This document shows, in pieces, positions 1 to 8,509 of a stretch of 64,000 nt of DNA. The DNA is from Leptolyngbya sp. FACHB-261. GTDB lineage: Bacteria > Cyanobacteriota > Cyanobacteriia > FACHB-261. Position numbers and translations under genes: made by a program. The stretch lies in NCBI RefSeq assembly GCF_014696065.1, contig NZ_JACJPL010000015.1, positions 372,001 through 436,000 of the forward strand, written 5' to 3'. The notes under the pieces are model-generated. The model was not told the DNA's origin. It did not search any database and worked only from the letters and a program-made list of their open reading frames with translations. Every line of letters starts with the position of its first letter. Position 1 is the stretch's first letter.

Positions 1-109
1 CATGGTTCTGCCCAATGGTTTGGTGGGCTGGTTGCGGCATCAAGGTGTGGGGCAGCTACAAGCTTTGCGGTCTCGATGGAAACAACCCCTGCCCAGGAGC
101 ACGACATGA
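1..109 (+). CDS. urtC: Urea ABC transporter permease UrtC, C-terminal end only
   Basis: An open frame enters from the left edge and ends at a TGA at 107-109. The visible tail includes NGLVGWLRHQGVG, which fits the conserved end of UrtC/LivM-type permeases (PxGLVGW). The stop overlaps the next start as ATGA, the usual arrangement in urtABCDE operons. UrtC would be one of two membrane subunits of the high-affinity urea importer. Only about 35 residues are visible, so the assignment rests mainly on the UrtD and UrtE genes that follow. Confidence 0.7.
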   Translation, partial: MVLPNGLVGWLRHQGVGQLQALRSRWKQPLPRSTT

Positions 110-897
110 CAAGAATTCTAGAAATCGAGAATTTGACAGTTAGTTTTGACGGCTTCAAGGCGCTGAACCATCTAAATTTCAGCATGGAGACGGGCGAGTT
201 GCGGGTGGTCATTGGCCCTAATGGTGCGGGCAAAACCACGTTCTTAGATGTGATTACAGGCAAAGTCAAACCGACTGAAGGACGCGTTTTATTTAAAGGC
301 CGTTCGTTACGCTCATTTTCTGAACATCAAATTGCTGTTCACGGCGTAGGTCGCAAATTCCAAACGCCTCGTGTGTACCTGAATTTAACGCCCCGCGAGA
401 ATTTGGAGTTGTCGTACAACCGCCACAAAAACGTATTTTCAACCCTGCTTGAACGACCTTCAGTTACAGAACGCCACAAAATCGCCGACCTGCTCGCCAC
501 GATTGGCTTAACCCAAAAAGCGGATATCCAAGCCGGTTTGCTATCTCATGGCGAGAAGCAATGGCTAGAGATTGGCATGGTGATCGCCCAGGATCCCGAT
601 TTGCTTCTGGTAGATGAGCCAGTTGCGGGGCTAACCGATGAGGAAACCGAAAAAACTGGCGAGCTACTGATGTCGTTGGCAGGCCAACATTCTGTGTTGG
701 TCATTGAGCATGACATGGTATTCGTGCGTCAGATCGCACGCACCGTTACTGTGTTGCATGAGGGATCCCGGCTTTGCGAAGGCACCATTGATGATGTGCA
801 AAATGACCCTCAAGTGATTGCAGTTTATCTGGGCCAACCCGAAACTGAACATCAAGCCGAGCGCCAGAACGAATTGGTCAATGAGGTGGCAGGCTAA
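106..897 (+). CDS. urtD: Urea ABC transporter ATP-binding protein UrtD
   Basis: Cytoplasmic ATPase of the urea importer. Walker A GPNGAGKTT lies at residues 37-45, the signature is the UrtD-typical SHGEKQWLEIGM rather than LSGGQ, and Walker B is LLLVDEP followed by the H-loop IEHDM. The sequence is closer to UrtD than to LivG. I start it at the ATG at 106, which overlaps the urtC stop (ATGA) and begins MTRILEIENL; an in-frame ATG at 76 would add ten residues but lies inside urtC. Its stop is directly followed by the urtE ATG, so the genes are translationally coupled. Confidence 0.93.
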   Translation: MTRILEIENLTVSFDGFKALNHLNFSMETGELRVVIGPNGAGKTTFLDVITGKVKPTEGRVLFKGRSLRSFSEHQIAVHGVGRKFQTPRVYLNLTPRENLELSYNRHKNVFSTLLERPSVTERHKIADLLATIGLTQKADIQAGLLSHGEKQWLEIGMVIAQDPDLLLVDEPVAGLTDEETEKTGELLMSLAGQHSVLVIEHDMVFVRQIARTVTVLHEGSRLCEGTIDDVQNDPQVIAVYLGQPETEHQAERQNELVNEVAG

Positions 898-1647
898 ATG
901 ACCCAAACCCAGCGCTTAGACCCAGCCGATACAACCACTGTATCGATGCTAGAGGTTAGTAACCTCGACGTTTATTACGGCCAGAGTCACATTCTTCGCA
1001 ATGTCGAGTTGGTGGTGCCTCAAGGCAAAATGGTTTGCCTGATCGGGCGCAATGGTGTTGGCAAAACCACCCTGCTCAAAACTGTGATGGGCTTGCTGAA
1101 TCCACGGCAGGGGGTGATCCGTTTGGGTGGTCAAAACATCACCCGCCTCAGGCCTGATCAACGGGCTAAGCAGGGGATTGGTTATGTCCCGCAGGGACGC
1201 GAAGTTATTCCTCGGCTGACAGTGTTTGAGAATTTATTACTGGGTCTGGAAGCCCGGAGCGGTCGAGGGAGCAGCACGAGAACAGTCCCCGATGAGATCT
1301 TTGAACTCTTTCCAGTCTTGCGGACCATGTTGGGTCGAATGGGTGGCGATCTGAGCGGTGGGCAGCAGCAGCAACTTGCCATTGCTCGGGCACTAATGTC
1401 GTCGCCACGCCTATTGGTGCTCGACGAGCCGACCGAAGGCATTCAACCCTCGATCATTCTGGAAATTGAGTCTGCTGTGCGTCAGATTATCAAAACCCAC
1501 AATATCTCGGTTTTGCTTGTTGAGCAGCATTTGCATTTTGCGCGTCAGGCCGACATCTATTACGCCATGCAAAAGGGAGCCATCGTCGCATCAGGAACGA
1601 CCGATGAACTCTCCAATGACGTTATCCAACGTTTTCTGGCGGTTTAA
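898..1647 (+). CDS. urtE: Urea ABC transporter ATP-binding protein UrtE
   Basis: Second ATPase of the urea importer and last gene of the urt operon. Walker A is GRNGVGKTT, the signature LSGGQQQQLAIARAL, Walker B LLVLDEP, and a Gln-rich H-loop VEQH follows, as in UrtE/LivF proteins. The ATG at 898 abuts the urtD stop and has GAGGTGG upstream as ribosome binding site. A second ATG at 946 (MLEVSNLDVYYG) matches the usual N-terminus of the family, so a 16-residue shorter product is possible. Expected to be induced with the operon under nitrogen limitation, although its promoter is outside the window. Confidence 0.93.
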   Translation: MTQTQRLDPADTTTVSMLEVSNLDVYYGQSHILRNVELVVPQGKMVCLIGRNGVGKTTLLKTVMGLLNPRQGVIRLGGQNITRLRPDQRAKQGIGYVPQGREVIPRLTVFENLLLGLEARSGRGSSTRTVPDEIFELFPVLRTMLGRMGGDLSGGQQQQLAIARALMSSPRLLVLDEPTEGIQPSIILEIESAVRQIIKTHNISVLLVEQHLHFARQADIYYAMQKGAIVASGTTDELSNDVIQRFLAV

Positions 1648-1847
1648 AGTGTAACTCCAACGGGATAAACCCAAGCAATCACCCGAGGGTTGCACTCAAA
1701 GCCCATAACACAGACAAGCAAAGGCAAGCCAGCATAAACTATGCATAAACACTAGATCAAAATCATTAACTCTTTCTTAAATCCATTGGTGCTTTTAAGT
1801 AGCTTGTGACCTGTTGCTCAGTTGTTGATTAAGGTCAGGAAGTAGTA

Positions 1848-1861
1848 GTATACGTTGTTAC
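1848..1861 (+). promoter_or_regulatory. NtcA-type binding site upstream of amino-acid binding protein gene
   Basis: Exact GTA-N8-TAC (GTATACGTTGTTAC), the consensus of the cyanobacterial global nitrogen regulator NtcA. It lies 84 bases before the binding-protein start. The segment 22 bases downstream (TAAGGA at 1884-1889) is only a weak -10. The extended sequence GTATACGTTGTTACACT strongly resembles the site before the other amino-acid operon (9477-9493, GTATATGACGTTACACT), which supports a shared regulator. Confidence 0.68.
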
Positions 1862-1905
1862 ACTCTGGCAGCTACTGCAATGTTAAGGATGTTGTCGAGT
1901 GTAAC
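1857..1905. repeat. Nine-base perfect inverted repeat in the promoter region
   Basis: GTTACACTC at 1857-1865 and GAGTGTAAC at 1897-1905 are perfect reverse complements separated by 31 bases. The left arm overlaps the right half of the NtcA-like site. It could be a second operator pair or a 5'-UTR hairpin with a large loop; the sequence alone does not decide. Confidence 0.45.
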
Positions 1906-1945
1906 GAAGTGAACGGCAGAATGGAACATTAGAGAGTTAACTAAC

Positions 1946-3262
1946 ATGCTTAAGAAATTACAGAATTCTCGTACCTTCGTGACAGGAATGCCACGGGTAG
2001 GTCTAAGCCGATTGGCTTTGGCATTGTGGGTAGCGTCGCTATGCGCGAGCTGTGCCAGTTCTGGGTCTAGCCCCAATGCCGGTGCAAGTCCGGCTGCAGG
2101 TACTACTGCCTCGGGTAGCACAGACAGCAGCACCCTTAAGATCGTTTCTAGTTTGCCAATGACAGGCAGTTCTTTAGGCCAAACTCAAACGATCATTAAT
2201 GGCATTAAACAAGCGTTAGACGAAACCAATTCAGCTGCTTGTGATGGCAAGATCAAGCTCGAATACGAACCTTTAGACGACGCAACGGCTGCTGCAGGTA
2301 AATGGGATCCAGCCCAAGAAACAGCCAACGCTAACCAAGCCGCTGCCGATCCTAATATCGTTGCTTACATTGGCACCTATAATTCCGGGGCTGCTAAGCT
2401 GGCGATTCCCATTTTGAACCAGGCTGACGTGGTAATGGTTAGCCCTGCTAACACCTATCCAGGTCTCACAAAACCGGGCAAAGGTGAGCCGAATGAGCCC
2501 AATATCTATTATCCCAAGAACACACGCAACTTCGCTCGCGTTGTGCCTGCCGATGACCTTCAAGGGGTCGCTGCCGCCAACTGGGCTAAATCTTTAGGCG
2601 CTAAGAGGGTTTACATCCTGGATGATCAGGAGCTTTACGGCAAAGGCATTGCTGACATTTTTGACCAGACGGCTAAGAAGATTGGTCTAGAGGTGTTGGG
2701 ACATGAAGGTATCGATGCCAAAGCTGCCGATTACAAAGCGCTAATGACTAAGATCAAAGCGCTCAATCCTGACTTGATCTACTTTGGCGGCATTACTCAA
2801 AACAACGCTGGGCAACTGATCAAAGACGCTCGCAACGTTGGCATGACTAACGATAAGGTCAAAATCATGGGGCCGGATGGCACCTTTGAGCAAGCACTGA
2901 TTGATGCTGCTGGCAAAGATGCTGAGGGCTACTATGCAACCTTTGGTGGAGTTCCAGGCAAGGAACTAACCGGTGCCGGTAAGACTTGGTACGAAAACTA
3001 CAAGACAAAATACAACGCTGAACCAGAAGCTTACGCTTCTTACGGTTACGAAGCCGCTAAAGTAGTCGTGAACGGGATCAACCAAGTCTGTAAGAATGAT
3101 CGCGCAGCAATTCGCGATGCGGTCATGGGCACCAAAGACTTTAAGGGCCTACTGGGCACTTGGAGCTTTGACGCGAATGGTGACACTAGCCTCGGCACTA
3201 TGTCTGGCAACGTGGTTAAGGATGGCAAATTCCAGTTTGTCAGTGTCATTAAAGCCCAATAA
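1946..3262 (+). CDS. natB: Branched-chain/neutral amino-acid ABC transporter substrate-binding protein
   Basis: Periplasmic binding protein of the LivJ/NatB family (Peripla_BP_6 fold), 438 residues. A signal segment (about residues 20-36) ends in a cysteine pair before a Ser/Gly/Ala-rich linker, suggesting a lipoprotein, though the lipobox (LCASC) is imperfect. The body has the family features KIVSSLPMTGSSLGQT near the mature start and DDQELYGKG and YASYGYEAAK further on. It heads a five-gene operon with livH, livM, livG and livF. The NtcA-like site at 1848-1861 suggests nitrogen control. A stem-loop after the gene separates it from the permeases. Exact substrate (neutral amino acids as in the cyanobacterial N-I system, or others) is inferred. 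Confidence 0.92.
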   Translation: MLKKLQNSRTFVTGMPRVGLSRLALALWVASLCASCASSGSSPNAGASPAAGTTASGSTDSSTLKIVSSLPMTGSSLGQTQTIINGIKQALDETNSAACDGKIKLEYEPLDDATAAAGKWDPAQETANANQAAADPNIVAYIGTYNSGAAKLAIPILNQADVVMVSPANTYPGLTKPGKGEPNEPNIYYPKNTRNFARVVPADDLQGVAAANWAKSLGAKRVYILDDQELYGKGIADIFDQTAKKIGLEVLGHEGIDAKAADYKALMTKIKALNPDLIYFGGITQNNAGQLIKDARNVGMTNDKVKIMGPDGTFEQALIDAAGKDAEGYYATFGGVPGKELTGAGKTWYENYKTKYNAEPEAYASYGYEAAKVVVNGINQVCKNDRAAIRDAVMGTKDFKGLLGTWSFDANGDTSLGTMSGNVVKDGKFQFVSVIKAQ

Positions 3263-3286
3263 GTTGAAGACGGGCTGATGTCATCA

Positions 3287-3317
3287 GAGGGGTGGATTCC
3301 GTGGGAATTCCCCCCTC
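3287..3317 (+). other. Stem-loop between binding-protein and permease genes
   Basis: GAGGGG at 3287-3292 pairs with CCCCTC at 3312-3317, and the inner arms GGATTCC and GGAATTCC extend the stem with one bulge. No T-run follows, so it is more likely an mRNA-stabilising or attenuating hairpin than a full terminator. Such hairpins are common where a binding protein must be made in excess over its permeases. Confidence 0.5.
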
Positions 3318-3355
3318 ACCTGTTAAAGCGTGTGTTCCCTCCGGTTCGATGAAAG

Positions 3356-4432
3356 ATGAAGCGTTGGCAGAGAATTCTTCTGTATCTTGCGGTAGCCTAT
3401 GTCGTCCTCTTGTTAGGACCGATTGCGGGCTTTGATCTCCCCCGAATTGTTGGTGCCATTGCTCAAAGCCCTGAGGTTTTAATTCAGCAGTTACTAGTGG
3501 GTCTGATCAACGGGGCGATTATCGCCATCATTGCCTTGGGCTATACCCTGGTCTACGGCATTATCGAGCTGATCAATTTCGCCCACGGCGACCTCTACAT
3601 GTTGGGAGCCTTTGCTTCCCTCACGGTGATTAATTTGTTTGGGCTTGAGGATGGGGCCTCTTTGGCAACAGCCATCGTGCCAATGTTGTTGGCTTTGGTG
3701 ATTGCAGGCCTCTTCTGTGGAGGTTTGAACCTGCTGACTGAGCGCTACGCTTATCGTCCCCTGCGCAATTCTTCGCGTTTGGCTCCCTTGATTTCCGCCA
3801 TTGGGGTTTCGTTCATTTTTCAAAACCTGGGTCTGTTTTGGGGAGGCTTAAAGTCGTTCATTCCAGGCATGGGCAATAATGCTGCGGCTCCCAAAACTTT
3901 TCCAGACTTACTGCCCCGCACGGACCTGCTGCAAGCCCTAGGGATTCAGACCAGTGTGGCCTTTACGGTCAAGGATCTCGTGGTGCTAGTCGTTGCTGCG
4001 GTCTTGATGGTGGGATTGCACTTGTTTGTGCAGTACACGCGCCCTGGTAAGGCCATGCGAGCGACGGCGCAGAATCCAATGGCAGCTCGGATCATGGGCA
4101 TCAATGTCGATCAAATTATTGCCCTGACCTTTGTGCTGGGTGGCATCCTAGCGGGTTCTGCTGGGCTGCTAGTGGCGCTCTATAACAACACCGTTGTCTT
4201 TACAATGGGATTCACCGCTGGCCTGCGAGCGTTTACCGCAGCGGTATTGGGCGGCATCGGTAACATTATTGGGGCCATGCTGGGCGGGGTTTTGATTGGC
4301 GTTCTGTCGGCCCTCAGCGATCAGTATCTCTCCAGTCGTTGGACTAACGCCTGGGTGTTTGCTGTTTTGGTGATCATTTTGGCCTTTCGACCCGGTGGCC
4401 TACTCGGTGAAAACGTTCAGGAAAAGGTGTAG
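3356..4432 (+). CDS. livH: Branched-chain/neutral amino-acid ABC transporter permease LivH
   Basis: Inner-membrane permease of the LivH family (NatC/NatD type), 358 residues with about eight hydrophobic segments. Family signatures are GLINGAIIAIIALGYTLVYG, ELINFAHGDLYMLGAF and the ATPase-coupling loop RATAQNPMAARIMGINVD. It follows the binding protein and ends six bases before livM. An extra hydrophobic segment at residues 7-24 precedes the usual LivH core. Confidence 0.93.
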   Translation: MKRWQRILLYLAVAYVVLLLGPIAGFDLPRIVGAIAQSPEVLIQQLLVGLINGAIIAIIALGYTLVYGIIELINFAHGDLYMLGAFASLTVINLFGLEDGASLATAIVPMLLALVIAGLFCGGLNLLTERYAYRPLRNSSRLAPLISAIGVSFIFQNLGLFWGGLKSFIPGMGNNAAAPKTFPDLLPRTDLLQALGIQTSVAFTVKDLVVLVVAAVLMVGLHLFVQYTRPGKAMRATAQNPMAARIMGINVDQIIALTFVLGGILAGSAGLLVALYNNTVVFTMGFTAGLRAFTAAVLGGIGNIIGAMLGGVLIGVLSALSDQYLSSRWTNAWVFAVLVIILAFRPGGLLGENVQEKV

Positions 4433-4438
4433 GCAGCG

Positions 4439-6010
4439 ATGGCAGAGCGGGCGCTGAAGGTCCTCCGGTTGAGTATCGCCTTAGGGTTGATCGCGGCTCT
4501 AACGGTGCTGGTGTTTGGGGGTTGGAGTAGCTCAGTCATTGGCTGGCTCTTGGGCGCAGGGGCAGGTCTTATGGCTTGTCAGCGGCAAAGCATTCCTTCG
4601 CCCAAAGTCGGAGCCAGGTTAGGGCTAGAGGCAGGGCTGGTTCTGGGCGGTTGGATTTTGCTGGCTCTCGTGCTGCAGGGGCTAGTGTTGCGTCCGGCGG
4701 CAGGGCAACCGGCATTGGCGCTGCCGCAACTCCTGCAATATGCCCTTCTCGCACCAGTGATTACAACGGTGGCAGCAACAGTCACGGGGGCAGTACAGGG
4801 GTTAAAGCAGTACCGGCAAATTGCAACTTGGATTCTACTGGCCCTGATCTTGCTGATCTTTCCCTGGATCGACCAGATTGCCCGAACCAACTGGATTGCC
4901 ACGGTGATTCAGATTCAGATTTTCGTGATGCTGGCTCTGGGCTTAAACATTGTCGTGGGCTACGCAGGACTGCTGGACTTGGGCTATGCGGCCTTCTTTG
5001 CAATTGGCGCTTATACCACTGGCTTTTTGTCCTCGCCGCAAATTAATTTGCAGTGGAATTTCTGGATTGTGATCTGGATTGCCGCTGCCGTTGCTGCCTT
5101 GGCAGGGGTCATTTTAGGCGCACCGACGCTGCGCTTGCGAGGCGACTACTTAGCAATTGTGACCCTGGGGTTCGGCGAAATTGTGCCGGTTCTGTTTCGC
5201 AATTTGACTGATATCCAAATCTACGAACCGATCTCTAAAATTCTGGGCAGCATTCTGGGCCGTCCAGAAATGGCTATTTGTCTAGTTGGCTGCGATAAAC
5301 CGTTCAATTTGACAGGAGGCGAAGCCGGTATTAATCCGATTGGACGGCCCTATCTACCAATCGTGGGCACGTTCCAATCCAGCAATTATCTGCCCTGGTA
5401 CTACTTGATTTTGCTGCTGGTAGTGTTTGCTGTTTTCATGATCGGCCGTCTACGCAATAGCCGTTTAGGCCGGGCCTGGACAGCAATTCGAGAAGATGAA
5501 TTAGCGGCCAGCGCTATGGGCATTAATTTGGTGAAAACTAAGCTTCTCGCTTTTGCGATGGGAGCAACTTTTTCCGGCTTTGCTGGTTCTTTTTACGCAG
5601 CCTACATCAGCGCTATTTTCCCCAGTGTCTTTGACTTTTCCGTCTCAGTGATCATTCTATGCATGGTGATTTTGGGGGGATTGGGCAACATGACTGGTGT
5701 CATTCTGGGCGGCATTATCATCATGGGTGCTGACCGTCTTTACTTGCCGCAGTTAGCCTTGGTACTCAAAGGCGTTCTCAGCACGTCGGTACTGCCTAAT
5801 GTTGCTAACCCAGCGCTGAAAGACTTTTTGGCAACCAGCGTTGACCCCATTCAGATGCGTCTGCTTCTATTCGGTTTAACGCTGGTGGTTATGATGATTG
5901 TGCGTCCCGAAGGGCTAGTGCCCGATGCCATGCGCCAGGCCGAATTGCATTCGCCGGAACCCGACTCGGTTCCAGTGGTAGAAGACCCTGCGGTGGAAGC
6001 CAGGAGTTAG
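4439..6010 (+). CDS. livM: Branched-chain/neutral amino-acid ABC transporter permease LivM
   Basis: Second permease of the importer. The C-terminal two thirds carry the LivM core: ALGLNIVVGYAGLLDLGYAA, the LRGDYLAIVTLGFGEI stretch and the EAA-like loop RAWTAIREDELAASAMGIN. At 523 residues it is longer than many LivM proteins because of an N-terminal block of extra hydrophobic helices (about residues 1-150), a variation also seen in some proteobacterial LivM. The stop at 6010 is followed after two bases by livG, so the operon is tightly packed. Confidence 0.93.
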   Translation: MAERALKVLRLSIALGLIAALTVLVFGGWSSSVIGWLLGAGAGLMACQRQSIPSPKVGARLGLEAGLVLGGWILLALVLQGLVLRPAAGQPALALPQLLQYALLAPVITTVAATVTGAVQGLKQYRQIATWILLALILLIFPWIDQIARTNWIATVIQIQIFVMLALGLNIVVGYAGLLDLGYAAFFAIGAYTTGFLSSPQINLQWNFWIVIWIAAAVAALAGVILGAPTLRLRGDYLAIVTLGFGEIVPVLFRNLTDIQIYEPISKILGSILGRPEMAICLVGCDKPFNLTGGEAGINPIGRPYLPIVGTFQSSNYLPWYYLILLLVVFAVFMIGRLRNSRLGRAWTAIREDELAASAMGINLVKTKLLAFAMGATFSGFAGSFYAAYISAIFPSVFDFSVSVIILCMVILGGLGNMTGVILGGIIIMGADRLYLPQLALVLKGVLSTSVLPNVANPALKDFLATSVDPIQMRLLLFGLTLVVMMIVRPEGLVPDAMRQAELHSPEPDSVPVVEDPAVEARS

Positions 6011-6012
6011 AA

Positions 6013-6789
6013 ATGGCTCTGTTAGAAGCTCAAAAACTCACTATGCGCTTTGGTGGTCTGGTTGCGGTTAACCAGGTAGATTTTGCAATTGAGCCCGGTA
6101 TGATTGCTAGCCTCATTGGCCCCAATGGCGCCGGCAAAACCACGTTTTTCAACATGATTACCGGCATCTACACGCCGACTTCCGGCCACCTGGTCTTCGA
6201 TGGCAGGGAGATTACCGGGTCGCCTCCGCACCGACTCACAACTCTGGGCATTGCCCGAACCTTTCAGAACATTCGGCTGTTCAGCAACATGAGCGTACTG
6301 GAAAATGTATTGGTGGGCCGCCACAGCCGTCTCAAAACGGGGTTGCTGGGCACTGTGTTTCGGCCGCCTTCAGTAGCTAGTGAAGAAAAGAATGCTGAGC
6401 GCAAAGCGTTACATCTCCTAGACTTCGTGGGCTTAGGCAGCAACAAAGCGCAAGAACGGGCCAAGAATCTGGCCTATGGCGAACAGCGACTTCTAGAAAT
6501 TGCCCGAGCCTTGGCCTCAGAACCAAAACTCTTGTTGCTGGATGAGCCAACCGCAGGCATGAACCCGAATGAAACAGCGGGGCTGACTCGCTTCATCCAT
6601 CGCATCCGGGACGAACTCCAACTTACGGTTCTGCTCATTGAGCACGATATGAAAGTTGTGATGGGCATTTCTGATCGCGTCAGTGTCATGGAGTACGGCT
6701 CCAAAATTGCCGAGGGTTCTCCCACAGCAGTCCGAGCCGATCCACGCGTGATCGAAGCCTATTTGGGCAAAGAGGAAGAGACAGCATAA
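6013..6789 (+). CDS. livG: Branched-chain/neutral amino-acid ABC transporter ATP-binding protein LivG
   Basis: ATPase subunit with Walker A GPNGAGKTT, signature LAYGEQRLLEIARAL (typical of LivG), Walker B LLLLDEP and the BCA_ABC_TP_C tail. A 258-residue protein is normal for the family. It sits between livM and livF with two-base spacings, so equal expression with the permeases is likely. Confidence 0.94.
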   Translation: MALLEAQKLTMRFGGLVAVNQVDFAIEPGMIASLIGPNGAGKTTFFNMITGIYTPTSGHLVFDGREITGSPPHRLTTLGIARTFQNIRLFSNMSVLENVLVGRHSRLKTGLLGTVFRPPSVASEEKNAERKALHLLDFVGLGSNKAQERAKNLAYGEQRLLEIARALASEPKLLLLDEPTAGMNPNETAGLTRFIHRIRDELQLTVLLIEHDMKVVMGISDRVSVMEYGSKIAEGSPTAVRADPRVIEAYLGKEEETA

Positions 6790-6791
6790 CC

Positions 6792-7499
6792 ATGCTAGAG
6801 GTCAGGGACATCCACACCTATTACGGCAATATCCACGCGCTCAAAGGGGCTTCGCTGAAGGTTGAGCAGGGAGAGGTCGTGACGCTGATTGGCAGTAATG
6901 GCGCCGGAAAAACGACTTTTTTGCGCACGGTTCAGGGCTTATTGCGACCGCGCGAGGGCAGTATTTTGTTTGAGGGACGGCCCTTAGAGGCAATGCCCAC
7001 CAAGGATATTGTTCGCCTTGGCATTTCTCAAAGCCCAGAAGGTCGCCTGATTTTCCCACGGATGACCGTGCTGGAAAACCTGGAGATGGGCGCGTTCTCC
7101 CGTCGCGACGGCGTCGGCGTCAGAAGCGATCTGGAGCGCATCTTAACCCTGTTTCCTCGGCTCAAAGAGCGGATTAATCAAAAAGGCGGCACCTTGTCTG
7201 GTGGCGAACAGCAGATGCTGGCCATTGGCCGGGCGATGATGTCGCGGCCTCGCCTGCTGATGCTAGACGAGCCCAGTATGGGCTTGGCACCCTTACTGGT
7301 TGCTCAAATTTTCTCGATCGTTAAAGACATTAATGAGCAGGGAACGACGATCTTGCTGGTTGAGCAGAATGCTCGTATGGCCTTAACTGTGGCTAACCGC
7401 GCTTATGTTTTGCAAACGGGTCAGGTTGTACTAACCGGTACTGCCCGAGACCTGCAAACGAATGAGATGGTTCGCAAGGCTTATTTGGGTGAGAGTTAA
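6792..7499 (+). CDS. livF: Branched-chain/neutral amino-acid ABC transporter ATP-binding protein LivF
   Basis: Second ATPase of the importer: Walker A GSNGAGKTT, signature LSGGEQQMLAIGRAL, Walker B LLMLDEP and the Gln-loop stretch SQSPEGRLIFPRMTVLENL characteristic of LivF. It is 235 residues and the last gene of the five-gene operon. It converges on the small gene at 7533-7853, with a hairpin in the 33-base gap. Confidence 0.94.
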   Translation: MLEVRDIHTYYGNIHALKGASLKVEQGEVVTLIGSNGAGKTTFLRTVQGLLRPREGSILFEGRPLEAMPTKDIVRLGISQSPEGRLIFPRMTVLENLEMGAFSRRDGVGVRSDLERILTLFPRLKERINQKGGTLSGGEQQMLAIGRAMMSRPRLLMLDEPSMGLAPLLVAQIFSIVKDINEQGTTILLVEQNARMALTVANRAYVLQTGQVVLTGTARDLQTNEMVRKAYLGES

Positions 7500-7502
7500 G
7501 AC

Positions 7503-7536
7503 TTAGCGATCGGGCAATCAATCGACTTATCGCTAA
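7503..7536. terminator. Hairpin between convergent genes
   Basis: TTAGCGAT at 7503-7510 and ATCGCTAA at 7529-7536 form an eight-base perfect inverted repeat between the livF stop and the opposing gene, overlapping the latter's stop codon. It lacks a clear T-run on either strand, so it is at best a weak bidirectional terminator. Confidence 0.35.
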
Positions 7537-7853
7537 GCAGCCAGCAGCAGAGGCTCACTTCCAAGCGCCGAGATAATCGTGTCGCTGTCCTTGCTCACCA
7601 AAGCCTTCTCACCTTGCGCCAAGATCAGATCTTGACCGGCACTGGTAACCCAGGCTATACCCGATAGGACTTCAACCTCGCGACAAGCTTGCGGCAAGCG
7701 CAGAACTTCAGGACCCACTAGGCTAAATAAGCAAGGCGCTCCAGATAGTGCTTTGTTTTCTGTCTTGCCCTCAAGCTGAGGAGTGATAGCCTTTACCTTA
7801 TACAGATAGGAACTCAAAGCTTGAGCAAAGCCGTTCGTTATGGTTAAACGCAT
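7533..7853 (-). CDS. Small DUF2917-like protein
   Basis: A 106-residue protein whose centre, LRLPQACREVEVLSGIAWVT followed by AGQDLILAQGEKALV, resembles the DUF2917 motif (a predicted small cupin-like beta fold with the pattern vlsGtaWvT..g.D..L..Ge). Its start ATG is preceded by GGGAAAGAG as ribosome binding site. It is convergent with the amino-acid operon, so a functional link is not implied. Biochemical role unknown. Confidence 0.62.
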   Translation of the reverse strand: MRLTITNGFAQALSSYLYKVKAITPQLEGKTENKALSGAPCLFSLVGPEVLRLPQACREVEVLSGIAWVTSAGQDLILAQGEKALVSKDSDTIISALGSEPLLLAA

Positions 7854-8412
7854 CGCTCTTTCCCGTTGTAATTTAGTTGGACGGTTTAATCAGCCAGATA
7901 GCAAACCAGTCAAGTAGCAAGCCAATGGGTCAGCCAGGCAGCGAGCTAGTCGGGGAGTTGGGGAGTTGGCCGGGGAGCCAACTGGTAAGCCAGGGGTTAA
8001 GTCGGATGTCTACACTTTATTGCTCCTTGCTTAGGGAAGCAAAGCATAGCGTGAATGGTATCCATGAGCGAAATAGATGCATTAGATTGAGAAGGGCTCT
8101 ATAGCGATTCATTGTGCCCTAAGCATTTCAGAGGGAGAAGGTACGATTTCAACATTTTTGACTAGAACACTAACTAGAACAGACTGAATGAGGCTACTGG
8201 CCAACTGTCCTAGTCAAAACTCGGCAAATTGTACCAGTGATTGAGGCAGAAGGGAGGCAAATGCTGGTAGGGGCTAAGGCTTGTCTTTTTATCACTTAAT
8301 CCTAAATTTAAGTTTGATTATAAGCTCATACAAAAACCAAGCTATCTATCACAGTAGAGACAAGATCATAAGAAGCTATAAGAAATAATTACTAGCTATT
8401 GATGCAATACCC
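7854..8412. other. Intergenic region with degenerate AGCCAG-type repeats
   Basis: From about 7890 to 7995 the sequence is built from degenerate AGCCAG/AGCAAG and GGGGAGTTGG/GTTGGCC words, a low-complexity pattern that recurs near 10680-10760 and 14620-14680. The rest becomes AT-rich toward 8400. The only open frame of note has biased composition and no family resemblance. No RNA gene recognised. Confidence 0.4.
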
Positions 8413-8459
8413 AAAAAAATTAACAGGAACAATGGATGGTCTCCAACTGTTCCTGTTAA
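8413..8459 (-). terminator. Intrinsic terminator of the amino-acid ATPase gene
   Basis: Twelve-base perfect inverted repeat TTAACAGGAACA (8420-8431) and TGTTCCTGTTAA (8448-8459). Read on the minus strand the hairpin is followed by a run of seven T (A-run at 8413-8419 on the plus strand). It lies 50 bases downstream of the stop of the gene ending at 8510. Confidence 0.8.
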
Positions 8460-8509
8460 GTTTAAGCAAATTATATAGTCTAACCAGGTTTACCACTAAA
8501 CCACTAGCA

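Noticed and set aside
1648-1847. Terminator after urtE
   Set aside because: Only a weak five-base pairing (AACCC with GGGTT) without T-run could be drawn.
7877-8104. Plus-strand frame of 75 codons
   Set aside because: It is produced by the AGCCAG/GGGGAGTTGG low-complexity region and has no start-site support.
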